Source: Diogma glabrata
Taxonomy: Eukaryota > Arthropoda > Insecta > Diptera > Cylindrotomidae
NCBI GenBank assembly: GCA_963693315.1
Contig: OY856186.1
Span: 280,257,220 to 280,321,219 of the forward strand
DNA length: 64,000 nucleotides
Reading direction: 5' to 3'
Below are positions 34,381-46,761 of this stretch, piece by piece (position 1 is the stretch's first letter; every line of letters begins with the position of its first letter). The position numbers were made by a program, and so were the translations under genes. The notes under the pieces are model-generated. The model ran no database searches and was not told where the DNA came from. It saw only the letters and a list, made by a program, of their open reading frames with translations.

Positions 34381-34697
34381 AAAATATTTCACTCATTTCA
34401 TTTTAGAGAGTGCTACACTTAGAGAGAACTACACTTGCCTCATTGTGGCGAAAAAGTTTACTACTAAAAGGTTTACCAAAATAAAATTCTGACCTTGCAC
34501 TACACCTTTCTCCTCTCCCTGGCAAAATAATGCAAACGTTCATCTTACTAGTCTCGACTCTCGAGTCCCTCCAAACCACAATAGTTTAAAGAAAGCATAC
34601 ATCGACACCTCAGAACGAATTCTGTTGTCATAGGTCTTTATAGGTGTTTATGTGACACATATTGTAATTCTTATTATTAACTTTTTATTAAAAAAAA
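34381..34697. other. Unassigned sequence
   Basis: No gene or repeat recognised between the decayed LINE and the next MITE. Confidence 0.4.
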
Positions 34698-34699
34698 TA

Positions 34700-35206
34700 C
34701 AGGGTGTTTCACAATAAATGCGCAGGGCTTTAGGATGTGACAGCTCGTCCAAAAATATGAACAAAAGTTTCTGATAACTTACAAAAATTAACTTACAAAA
34801 AAAAATTCGTTTTTTGCGAATATCTCCGGAACCGTTTATCGTACAGAAAACAGCTTTCGTAAGCATTTTCTACTCATAATAAGCTATGTTTTGTGCGGAA
34901 ATTATATTTTTTAAGTTTTAATTGGTGAAGGTTTTGAAGGGGTAGTGGCCGTTTTTCTCCCCAACTTCTATGCAACAGAAAAAAGGACGGTTTTGAGACG
35001 CTCATTTGAACCGCTAATGTTTTCAACACAAAAAAAGTACAAAAGGTCATAAGCTCTAAAGTCGACCGTTTTCGAGAAAAATCAATCATGTCTGTATCTC
35101 AAAAATGGTTCATTTTAGAGGGTAAGTTAAGAGAAACTTTTTTTTTCATATTTTTGGACGAGCTATCACATCCTGAAGTCCTGTGCATATATTATGAAAC
35201 ACCCTG
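34700..35206. mobile_element. MITE with CAGGGTGTTTC ends and TA duplication, 507 bp
   Basis: CAGGGTGTTTCACAATAAAT at the left is matched in mirror at the right by the complement of ATATTATGAAACACCCTG. Pairing continues with AGGATGTGACAGCTCGTCC and its inverted counterpart GGACGAGCTATCACATCC, and CAAAAATATGAA with TTCATATTTTTG. TA flanks both sides (34698-34699, 35207-35208). This is a Tc1/mariner-type MITE by target site; superfamily by inference. The 72-, 71- and 85-aa frames within are parts of its arms and centre. Confidence 0.8.
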
Positions 35207-35208
35207 TA

Positions 35209-36710
35209 TAAAGTTGATTGCGTATGCTCATATTTTTTGTTTGGTTTGCACACTAGATTGGATAATTCAAAAATTTACGGTTATAGTGAACTGGAAAACT
35301 GAAATAAAACTACATCGCATATTAAACTTTATTATTTTGTACTGAATTTTTTCTTAAAACACACTTCTATGGTTCAAACATATAATCTTTATACCAATGA
35401 AATACTAAGCATTTCTAATAAATTTTCATTTAGGAATTTCTTTTTTGTATAATAAATTTAAGTTCATAAAAATAAATTCGTTGAAAAGAAATTTACTGAA
35501 TAGATATAATTAAAATAATATGTTTAAGAAATGGTTGTCGTACTGTAATAATTAGGTTTAACAAAGATGTTTCTTTTTTTCAGGTTCTAGACTGACATAA
35601 TTTACCACTCTTTCATCCATTATTTTCATTCAATCATCATCACATTTTCTATTTTTCAAAACGTGATTCTTTTGAAGAAAAATAAACGAAAATAATTTCT
35701 TGTAATTAAATTCTGAAATAAAATATTCAATGTTTTATTTCTTTCTCAGACGTTTTACCTTATCTGTTTAAATTGTAAATAAAACTTAACTAATTAATTA
35801 TTTCTTCTTTTTCATTTATAAATGATGTTCTAAGAACAGGAAAATACGTTATTAAAACAGGGTGGAGCGGATGATGAAATAAAACAAAAAGAAGAGAAAA
35901 TTTTGTTTTCATAATAATTTTTAAACTTTATCCGGGGAGGAAAACACGAGAAATTTCACCCTTAAGTTTTTTTTACAAAAATCAAGAACAAGGATTAAAG
36001 AGAACAAAATAATATAATCCTGTTTTTGATTTTAAAAATAAACAACAACAAAATAAAATGTTATTATTAATTATACTTGTAATTTTGAAAAAACGGAATT
36101 AAGTCAAGCAAAAAATAAAATAAATTGAGAAAAGCTTTTAATATTTTATGCGAGAAAGCTAGCAAACAAGCATATAACAATGAAAAATAACTTTAGTTAT
36201 CATGCAATTAACGATAGATAAGAAAAACGTACATCATTCTTACCACATAGGTGAAAATTTATAGTGTTTAAATTTAAGTTTTTATTGTGCTTTTTTCTAT
36301 TGTTTTATTTTTACAAGTAATCTATATAGATTTATTTATAGGTTTTGTGCTTAGAAGTCATCCAGGACTGTGAAGAAATTAGAAAAAATAACAAAAAAAA
36401 ACAGAGATAAGGAAGAAAAAGTGATAATAATTAAGTGCTTTTGTACAAAACATATTTTTATTTGGAGCTTAGAGTAAATAATTAAGATTAAAGAAACAAA
36501 TTTCTTAATTGAATTGAAAATAAAAAACTTGAATATAGGGACATACAAACAAAAAAAATATTTACAATAAGCATGCTTCAAACTTTTGAGCTTCATTTGC
36601 TTTTTGTTGGAGACGTATTTTATATATAGTCTTTTTAAAATAAGAAATTTCGAGTTTTTTCAATCCTTAAATTTTCAATATTTTCTATCCCAAAAGATCA
36701 TGGCTTAATG
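35209..36710. other. AT-rich intron DNA, nothing recognised
   Basis: About 1.5 kb without repeat structure or coding signal that I could recognise. Confidence 0.5.
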
Positions 36711-36949
36711 TTTATATTTATTAATTATCTAAAGCTATAGAGATAGTTTATTAACTATCGAAAGCTTAAGAGATAGTTTATGCGATTGCAATTCTATGTG
36801 TGTCTGTCTGTCTGTGGATAATATATATATTTATATTTATTAATTATCTAAAGCTATAGAGATAGTTTATTAACTATCGAAAGCTTAAGAGATAGTTTAG
36901 GCGATTGCAATCCTATGTGTGTCTGTCTGTCTGTGGATAATATATCTCA
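36711..36949. repeat. 119-bp tandem duplication containing (GTCT)n
   Basis: TTTATATTTATTAATTATCT begins at 36711 and 36830. Both copies continue through AGAGATAGTTTATTAACTAT and GTGTGTCTGTCTGTCTGTGG. Few differences, so it is a recent duplication. Confidence 0.9.
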
Positions 36950-37014
36950 GAAACTATTTAAACTACTCACCCAAATTTTATACTCAGATGCCGATAAAAT
37001 AAAAAATTTGAACA

Positions 37015-37190
37015 TGCCCATTTACGATTTTCTGGAAACTTCAATTTTCGATAGTATAAAAAAAATTAGTACGTGTTTTAACTTTTAATACACTAGTTTT
37101 GACACAGGGTGACTCGAACGTTGCTAAGAAATTTAGAGACAAGGAAAGTTTAAAGCAAAATTGCTCGAACGGAAAAACTAATTTTATTAA
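37015..37190 (+). repeat. Dispersed repeat, inverted partner at 43610-43745
   Basis: GTTTTGACACAGGGT...CGAACG, GAAATTTAGAGACAAGGAAAG and a GGAAACTTCAATTTTCGATA block occur here. They occur inverted at 43610-43745 (CCTTGTTTCTAAATTTCTTA, CGAACGACCCTGTGTCAAAA). Confidence 0.6.
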
Positions 37191-37284
37191 AATTTATTTT
37201 TTTTAAAAGGTACTATTATCAAAACTTTATAAAAATATTATATGCACTGATAAAAAAAATTTATATTTTATATGATTTTTTTAA

Positions 37285-40200
37285 ATTACTTCGGTCTGAA
37301 AGACCTAAGTATTACATTCATGAGCAAAAGTGAAATTCTTACCCCCACTTATTTGGCATTTCTCGACGTTTTAGGACCTGCTGATTCTAAAAAAGCCAAA
37401 AAAAAATTATGTCTGTCTGCGCGCCGTCCGTCCGGCCGTTATTACCTACGCTGCAGGGAAAACTGCTGGAGGGATTTCAAAAATTTTTTTTTCTAAAAAT
37501 AGGTATATTTAAGGGACAGATCTAAAAAGACGCTGTGTTCAAGAACTATACCGGAAGTGAGTCAAAAAAATCATTATGTGTGTCAAAAATAGCAAATTTT
37601 CATATTTTTGGCTTAAAAAACGTTCATTTTAAGTGATTACTAGTAGGAACATTAAATTTGGAGAAATCTTGATGGTAGGGATTGGTATGTGAGATCAAAA
37701 ACTAGATTATTGCATTATAAGTATGTCAAAATCATGTTGTCAAGTGTGTCAAAAGAAAGATTTTTATTTATGTTTTTACCCAATTTTTGGAAAAAAATAA
37801 CATGAATTATTTGTTTGAAATGAAATTTTATTATTATTATTGAGAATTATGTAATTATAAGTTTGTCAAAAAAATGTTGTCAAGTGTGTCAAAAGAAAGA
37901 TTTTTATTTATTTTTTTTACCAATATTCTGGAAAAAAATAACATTAATTATATGTTTGAAATTAAATTTTATTATTATTATTGAAAATTATGGCATAATA
38001 AGTTTATCAAAAAAATGTTTTCAAGTGTGTCAAAAGAAAGATTTTTATTTATTTTTTTGCCCAATTTTTTGAAAAAAAAAAAAATAAAATAAATTATTTG
38101 TTTGAAATGAAATCTTATTATTATTATTGAGAATTATGGCATTATAAGTTTGTCAAAAAAAAATGTCAAGTGTGTTAAAAAATGATTTCATATATTTTTT
38201 TAGCCAATTTTTATGGGGAAAAAATGTAGCTGTTTTTATGACGTATATGTAATTGCAAATGAAATTGAAATATTTTTGAAATTTTGAAAAAAGTTTGTAT
38301 TTTTGATTTTGTTATAATTCTTGCAATATTTTAGAATTTTGGAAAAAGTTTTAATTTTTAATTTTGTAAGAATTTTTTGAATATTTTAAGAATTTTGAAA
38401 AATTTTAAATTTTTGATTTTATTATAATTTTTGGAATTTTGAAAAAAATTTCAATTTTCGATTTTGTAATAATTTTTGCAATATTTTTAGAATTTTGGAA
38501 AAAGTTTGAATTTTGAAGAATTTTTGGAATATTATTGGAATTTAGAAAAATTTTAAATATTTGATTTTATTCTAATTTTTGGAATATTTTTGGAATTTTG
38601 AAAAAAGTTTCAATTTTTGATTTTGTTATAATTTTTGCCGTATTTTTAGAATTTTGAAGAAAATTGAGTTTTTGAATTTTATATATATATTTAGAATTTT
38701 GAAAAAAGTTTCAATTTTTGATATTGTAATAATTTTTGCAATATTTTCAGAATTTTGGAAAAGTTTGAATTTTTAAGAATTTTTGGAATATTATTGGGAT
38801 TTAGAAAAAGTTTAAATATTTGATTTTATTTTAATTTTTGGAATATTTTTGGAATTATGAAAAATGTTTCAATTTTTGATTTTGTTATAATTCTTGCAAT
38901 ATTTTTAAAATTTTGAAAAAATAGAACTTGTGAATTTTATGTATATTTTTAGAGTTCTGAAAAAAGTTTTAATTTTTGATTTTGTAAGAATTTTTGGAAT
39001 ATTTTAGAATTTTGAAAAATTTTAAATTTTTGAATTTATTATAATTTTTGGGATTTTGAAAAAAGTTTGAATTTTTGATTTTGTAATAATTTTTGCAATA
39101 TTTTTAGAATTTTGGGATAAGTTTGAATTTTGAAGAACTTTTGGAATATTATTGGAATTTAGAAAAAGTTTAAATATTTGATTTTATTCTAATTTTTGAA
39201 ATATTTTTGGAATTTTGAAAGAAATTTGAATTTGTGATTTTGTAATATTTTCTCGAAACGATAAATGGAGAGGTTTTTGAGCAGTTTGTTGAATGTATCA
39301 TCTTTTCACTAAATTATGTTAATTTATGATCTGTTATAATTTTCCGGCAACTTATTGATGTTTCGTGTTAGTTTTGTAATAAATTTCTAAACAGAGATAA
39401 AAAAATATGGTGGAGCTGAAATCTCACAGCTCTGAGATATCAAGACTTCGGTCTGGGTTAAGGATTTTCATTTAGTTTTCGGCAAAAAACTTTTATGAGG
39501 ACATGGTTTTTAGTTTTGGGCAGCGATGTATATCAAACATAACTCTTTGTTAAAGTACATGTATTTTTTGATGTTTCATACGTTGCCGGAAAATTATAAA
39601 AGATCATAAATTAACATAATTTAGTGAAAAGATGATACACTCAGCACACTGTTCAAAAACCTCTCCATTTAGCGTTTCGAGAAAATATTACAAAATCACA
39701 AATTCATATTTCTTTCAAAATTCCAAAAATATTTTAAAAATTAAACAACATCAAACTATTTTCAAAATTCCAAAAAAATTTCGAAAATTAGAAAAAAAAT
39801 CAACTATTTAAACTTTTTCTAAATTCCAATAATATTCCAAAAGTTCTTCAAAATTCAAACTTTTTCCAAAACTCTAAAAATATTGCAAAAATTGTTACAA
39901 AATCAAAAATACAAACTTTATTCAAAATTCCAAAAACATTTCAAAAACTATAACAAATTCCAAAATTTTCATGTCCAATTTCGTTTGCAATTACATATAC
40001 GTCATAAAAACAGCTACATTTTTTTTCCCAAAAAATTGGCTAAAAAATAAATGAAAAATTTTTTTGACACACTTGACATTATTTTTTTGACAAACTTTTA
40101 ATGCCATACATAATTCTCAATAATAATAATAAAATTTCATTTCAAACAAATAATTCATGTTATTTTTTTCCAAAAATTGGGTAAAAAAATAAATAAAAAT

Positions 40201-40678
40201 CTTTCTTTAGACACACTTGACAACATTTTTTTTAAAAAACTTACAATGCAATAATCTAGTTTTTGATCTCACATACCAATCCCTACCATCAAGATTTCTC
40301 CAAATTTAATGTTCCAACTCGTAATCACTTAAAATGAACGGTTTTTAAGCCGAAAATATGAAAATATGCTATTTTTGACACACATAATGTTTTTTTGACA
40401 TACTTACGGTACACTTATCGAACACAGCGTCCTTTCGAACCTGTCCCTTGAGTATACCTATTTCTAGGAAAAAAATTTTTTGAAATCCCTCCAGCGGTTT
40501 TCCTTGCAGCGTAGGTAATGACGGCCGGACAGACGGCCGGCAGACAGACATAAATTATTTTTTTTGCTTTTTTAGAATCAGCAGGTCCTAAAACGTCGAG
40601 AAATGCCAAAAAAGGTGGGGGTAAGAATTACACTTTTGCTCATGAATGTAATACTTAGGTCTTTCGAACCGAAGTAAT
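37285..40678. mobile_element. 3.4-kb foldback element with ~1-kb inverted arms
   Basis: The ends ATTACTTCGG and CCGAAGTAAT are inverted, and similarity continues inwards over the whole arm. From the outside: a GACCTAAGTATTACATTCAT block; a GTCTGTCTG..CCGTCCG..GGCCG block; a GTGTGTCAAAAATAGCA block; ~140-bp tandem units (four on the left at 37721, 37861, 38002 and 38148; about two on the right); then a long array of ~56-bp A/T minisatellite units (38270-39250 left, shorter 39680-39970 right, inverted); then an inverted pair at 39250-39345 and 39580-39690. At the centre (39405-39560) is the single GGAGCTGAAATCTCACAGCT module. No transposase. Long, internally repetitive inverted arms are the hallmark of Foldback/Galileo-like elements, but no sequence link to those is claimed. 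Flanking target duplication is unclear. Confidence 0.85.
38270..39250 (+). repeat. ~56-bp minisatellite in foldback arm
   Basis: Degenerate units of the type TTTTGAAAAAAGTTTnAAT, TTTTGATTTTGTTATAATTT, TTGnAATATTTTTAGAA repeat about 17 times. The same units occur at 5690-6040 and, complementary, at 16170-16765, 39680-39970 and 63850-63940. Confidence 0.85.
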
Positions 40679-40681
40679 ACA

Positions 40682-40835
40682 GGTACTTTAACCAAGAGTT
40701 ATGTTGGATATACATCGCTGACCAAAACTAAAAACCATGTCCTCATAAAAGTTATTTGCCGAAAACTATATCAAAATCCTTAACCCAGACCGAAGTCTTG
40801 ATATCTCAGAGCTGTGAGATTTCAGACCCTCCATA
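40682..40835 (-). mobile_element. Foldback-family centre module, isolated
   Basis: Read on the minus strand this is TATGGAGGGTCTGAAATCTC, CTGAGATATCAAGACTTCGG, GGTTAAGGATTTTG and CAGCGATGTATATCC, the central module of the foldback family. It lies immediately outside the right end of the complete element, in the opposite orientation to that element's own centre. Confidence 0.7.
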
Positions 40836-41280
40836 TTTTTAGTTTTATAAACGTGGTGTGAGCAAATATTAAAATGGGGTTTTCTCATCAACCAAACAAA
40901 ACACCTGTCTGCAATTTGAGTTTGTTTAGGGTAAAAGACTTAAAACACATAAAAAAATAGAAAAGAAAAAAAGTTACTTCTGGATTTCGCCATCGTTGAA
41001 ATTTCTATTATTGAAAAATTAAAACTGAAAAATTTCATGTAAATCAGTAAAAAATTTTTCATTGTCTTTTTTATTAGCCTTATATAACTCTTTTTAAACA
41101 AATAAAAGTTAAATAGAATCGGCAAATTTGTTTACAGTAAATGGCATAAACAGTTTTAATCTAATAAAAGTTCAAATGTCTTTTTCTCAAAAACAAAAAA
41201 TAACGCTTGCCTGTAATTTTAGTATGTTTTGTGTAAATAATAAATCTTTAAAATATTAAATAGAAAAGAAAAACAAAAAG
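40836..41280. other. AT-rich intron DNA, nothing recognised
   Basis: No coding or repeat signal was recognised. Confidence 0.45.
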
Positions 41281-43609
<2,329 letters not shown>

Positions 43610-43745
43610 TAACCTTTCCTTGTTTCTAAATTTCTTAACAAATTTCGAACGACCCTGTGTCAAAACTAGGCAAAAAAGTTAAAAAGCACATATCAATTTT
43701 TTACTATACTATAACGATTACCGAAGTTTCAAGAAACTCGAAAAT
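43610..43745 (-). repeat. Dispersed repeat, inverted partner of 37015-37190
   Basis: See the partner. Blocks occur in reversed order and complement, with about 80 per cent similarity by eye. The following 43746-44181 holds nothing recognised. Confidence 0.55.
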
Positions 43746-44181
43746 GGTAGGGTTCACATCCTCGGGGTTTTGATTCGATTTTCAATCTATAGTATTTCTA
43801 ATCAATAGCGTTCAATGTTTCGAAGAATAAGTAGTTTGTGTACATATGTATTTTAGAACTAAAGCCCTTATTACATTCGTTCGATAATTTACAAAACTTG
43901 CAACGGTAGGTCTATTCACGCAAAGCAATTCGAACTTTTGTCGATTTGAGTCATAAATAGTCTAAAAAAGTAAAACAAAATGTCTGTTGTTACCGAATGG
44001 AAACATTTGACACATAAAAGTAATTATTTGGATGATTGAAAAATTTTTCTAAATGTATCTATCTTTAGCCACTTTCAACTAATAAGGTAAAGGAAATACT
44101 AGACAGTTGCAGATTAAACTTAGGGTTTCCACAAAAGTTGTAATTATTGAAAGAAAGTATTAATGCTAAATAGACTAATAG

Positions 44182-44510
44182 GCCCCCTCCCATCCATTTG
44201 TTGTACAAATACCTCGTTGTAGAACTGTGTCCTTTCAGAACGACTATTTTAATAAAGTGGCCAAATTGTGGAACTCAATGCCTCCCTTTGTATTTCCCGA
44301 TGAATTTTCCCCTCAGGCATTGAAAGAAAATGTCCATAATCGTTTAAAACAATTAGTATAGTAATGCCTATATCCCCATTCCTTCCATTTTCCTCATCTC
44401 CTTCCTTTATAGTTGACATGGTATCTTCGGATATTCAAAGAGTATAAATAATGAATATTTCATATTTAGTGTGCTAAACATATCTAACTGATTAATAAAA
44501 AAAAACAAAA
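44182..44510 (+). mobile_element. LINE 3'-end relic (different family)
   Basis: The frame 44182-44361 reads VQIPRCRTVSFQNDYFNKVA, KLWNSMPPFVF, LKENVHNRLKQLV and stop. This is the C-terminal block of CR1/Jockey-group LINE ORF2 proteins (R...F..S...R...LWN.LP......S...FK..L). A 3' UTR of ~140 bp ends in TAATAAAAAAAAAC. It is distinct in sequence from both full-length LINEs in the window and heavily 5'-truncated. Confidence 0.75.
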
Positions 44511-44679
44511 GGCCGGATAAGGCACAGTTGGGTTGAAAAATATCAAAAGTATATTACAAAAGCTGTAAGTATTTAAAAAGAAGGACGATATATGTAAAAC
44601 TCTTCTATTCTAGACTTATAGGTACAGTTGGAAGAAAAGCTTTCTGAGTGAATCGTGTTAATTTTGTAATTTCTTCTTC

Positions 44680-45160
44680 TAGACCGAGCTGTGAAAACTT
44701 GACCATTTTTGATTTTCATGAAATTGGCATATAAGTAATATGGACAAAATAAAAAATATAACATTTTTTCCAATTTTTTTAAAGAGCGCAGTTTGAGCAT
44801 AGGGATCATCCCAACATGCATGAAAAATGAAAATTCTGCCAATCCGATGTAACTTTGAAATTAAATTTCTCAAGAACGGCTATAGTACCGATTTCATCAA
44901 ACTTTTTTGTTTCATAGGTGATTAGTTAATGGTTTGAAAAAAAATTAATTGATTGTTCTTGTAATTAGTTTTAAAATTAAAATAATAAAAATACTTTTTT
45001 AAAGATGGCGCTAGGGTTGAAGATCAATTAGAATTTAATTTATGTTTTTTTTTGTAAAATAGTTTTATCCTTATTCTAAAATATTCCAAATTTTCAAAGA
45101 GACGAAAATTTGTGCCCTTGAGATATTAAATTTTAAAGGTTTTATTTTAGATTCGGACTA
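44680..45160 (+). repeat. ~450-bp dispersed repeat, inverted partner at 58420-58870
   Basis: Blocks such as GATTTTCATGAAA, CCAATCCGATGTAACTTTG, ACCGATTTCATCAAACTTTT, AAAGATGGCGCTAGGGT and AAATTTTCAAAGAG occur inverted and in reverse order at 58420-58870. No ORF. Confidence 0.75.
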
Positions 45161-45183
45161 GAAACTTCTACTTTTTCATAATT

Positions 45184-45810
45184 TTTTCAAATAACTTTTA
45201 GTCCAGTAACTTTATACATAGCAGTATGCGTCGAATCTGGTAGTTCTGATTTTTTGCAGACTTGTTATGATGATAATCCAAGTTTGCGACCGCGAGCGCC
45301 GAACGCAACTTCGTTAAAAATCGAAAAACCACGAAAAAATCGCTATTTTTTCAAATTTTGGCGATTATAACCCTAAAGAACTAGTTTTTTCTTTAACCTT
45401 ACTTGAGACGTTTTTAAAGTAGACTAAATTTGCTACAATATGATAGGTGAACTGTTTCTGTAGACCCAACAGTTTCCGAGATTAAGCCTTTCAAAGTTTT
45501 AGTCCAGTAACTTTATACATCACAGTATGCGTCAAATCCGGTAGTTCTGATTTTTTGCAGACTTGTTTATAATGTTGGCCTAATGAATAATCCAAGTTTG
45601 TGACCTCGAGTGCCAAACGCAACTTCGTTAAAAATCTGTTTTTTTTTTCTTTCAAATTTTGGCGATTATAACCTTAAAGGACTAGTTTTTTCTTTAACCT
45701 TTCTTAGGACGTTTTTAAAGTAGACTAAATTTTCTACAATAGGATAGTAGGATAGGAGAACTGTCTCTGTAGACCCAATAGTTTCCGAGATTAAGCCTTT
45801 CAAAACTTAT
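45184..45810 (+). repeat. 301-bp monomer, two tandem copies
   Basis: GTCCAGTAACTTTATACAT starts at 45201 and 45502. Each unit continues with GTAGTTCTGATTTTTTGCAG, CAACTTCGTTAAAAATC, TTTTGGCGATTATAACC and ends GTTTCCGAGATTAAGCCTTT. A third, inverted copy is at 50585-50920. Confidence 0.9.
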
Positions 45811-45972
45811 CATCTTTCGTTCCAAATGAATTTTGACCCTGAATATACTTTCGAAGTACTGTAATTTTATAATGGGATGTTAAAAAAGAAAATGAGAAGT
45901 GTGAACGATGATGTTTAATCTAAACTACGAATAATGAAGTAAAAAAGATAAGTACAACAAAAGATAGAAAGA

Positions 45973-46549
45973 TAATTGTTCACAAAAACCAATCCGAAAT
46001 TAAAAATTCCCCTAATGTTGTCTATATTTCCTAACCAAAAAATATAATAACATATTGACTTTACGTCAGATATTAAGTTTCGCATTGATTGGCAACAATC
46101 AATAATGACTTTACACTCGTGACTTAGGATGTTGATTAGAATGTTGACTTAGAGGTTGACGAAATATTCTCTCATCCTATGAATTCACACATCGTAATAT
46201 CTAGAAATTTATTCCAAAAAGTACCAAAGAAATACAATTTTCAATATGTTATCATAGATGAAAAATTCAACTTAAGTAAATATGAAAAATGATGAAGTTT
46301 CAATTTAGAAATTATCTCAACATCAAAATTAAAAATATGTTTCGTCATCGCCGCTTTGGCTAAGTTGTGTAAGACACACGGGATTTGAACAATGTGTCTC
46401 TGATGAATGTAGTTCGAATCCTGACACAAAACACAACAAAATTTTTTCTAAAGGAATTTTAGAGAAAATAAAAAGTTATTTCGAATTGCAAAATTCAAGT
46501 GATTTCCAATATGTACTTAAGCTTAATTGTTCACAAAAACCAATCCGAA
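45973..46549 (+). repeat. 551-bp segment bounded by 26-bp direct repeats
   Basis: The 26-bp sequence starting TAATTGTTCACAAAAACCAA (ending ATCCGAA) is present at 45973-45998 and 46524-46549. Identical flanking repeats around a segment that contains a tRNA-like pol III promoter could be a long target duplication or a local tandem event. Confidence 0.65.
46345..46425 (+). mobile_element. tRNA-derived SINE-like segment
   Basis: TTGGCTAAGTTG (46356-46367) fits an A box, and GTAGTTCGAATCC (46409-46421) fits a B box, about 50 bp apart as in tRNA genes. A good cloverleaf cannot be drawn (mismatched T-stem, irregular anticodon arm), so this is not a functional tRNA. It is more likely the head of a SINE or a tRNA pseudogene. 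Pol III activity is inference. Confidence 0.45.
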
Positions 46550-46566
46550 GAGAGAAAGTTTATTTG

Positions 46567-46761
46567 TTAGGAAATGGAGTAATATTCAACATCAAAAAAA
46601 TAAATTAATTTAACCCTCTTGGAAGGTCCCGCTTGAGGTTCGTCCGTATCTGGATCGACGTATTGGGATAGCATATCCGCATCAGGAGATGGTGATGAAT
46701 CGTCGACGTCTTGTGCCCACAAGTCATCCTCCATTTCGACATCGGAGAGATCGTCACCTTC
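46567..46761 (-). pseudogene. Acidic GC-rich ORF stub abutting LINE polyA
   Basis: Directly after the LINE polyA tail the minus strand has an open frame to a TAA at 46569-46567: LSDVEMEDDLWAQDVDDSSP, DADMLSQYVDPDTDEPQAGP, SKRVKL. It is much more GC-rich than the surround and reads like the acidic C-terminal tail of a real protein with a basic end (PSKRVKL). There is no start codon; any 5' part is cut by the LINE. It could be the tail of a transposase or of a retrocopied host gene. I do not recognise the family. Confidence 0.45.

Noticed and set aside
36351..36596. 81-aa hydrophobic minus-strand frame
   Set aside because: Phe/Ile/Leu/Lys-rich translation expected from AT-rich DNA; no other support.
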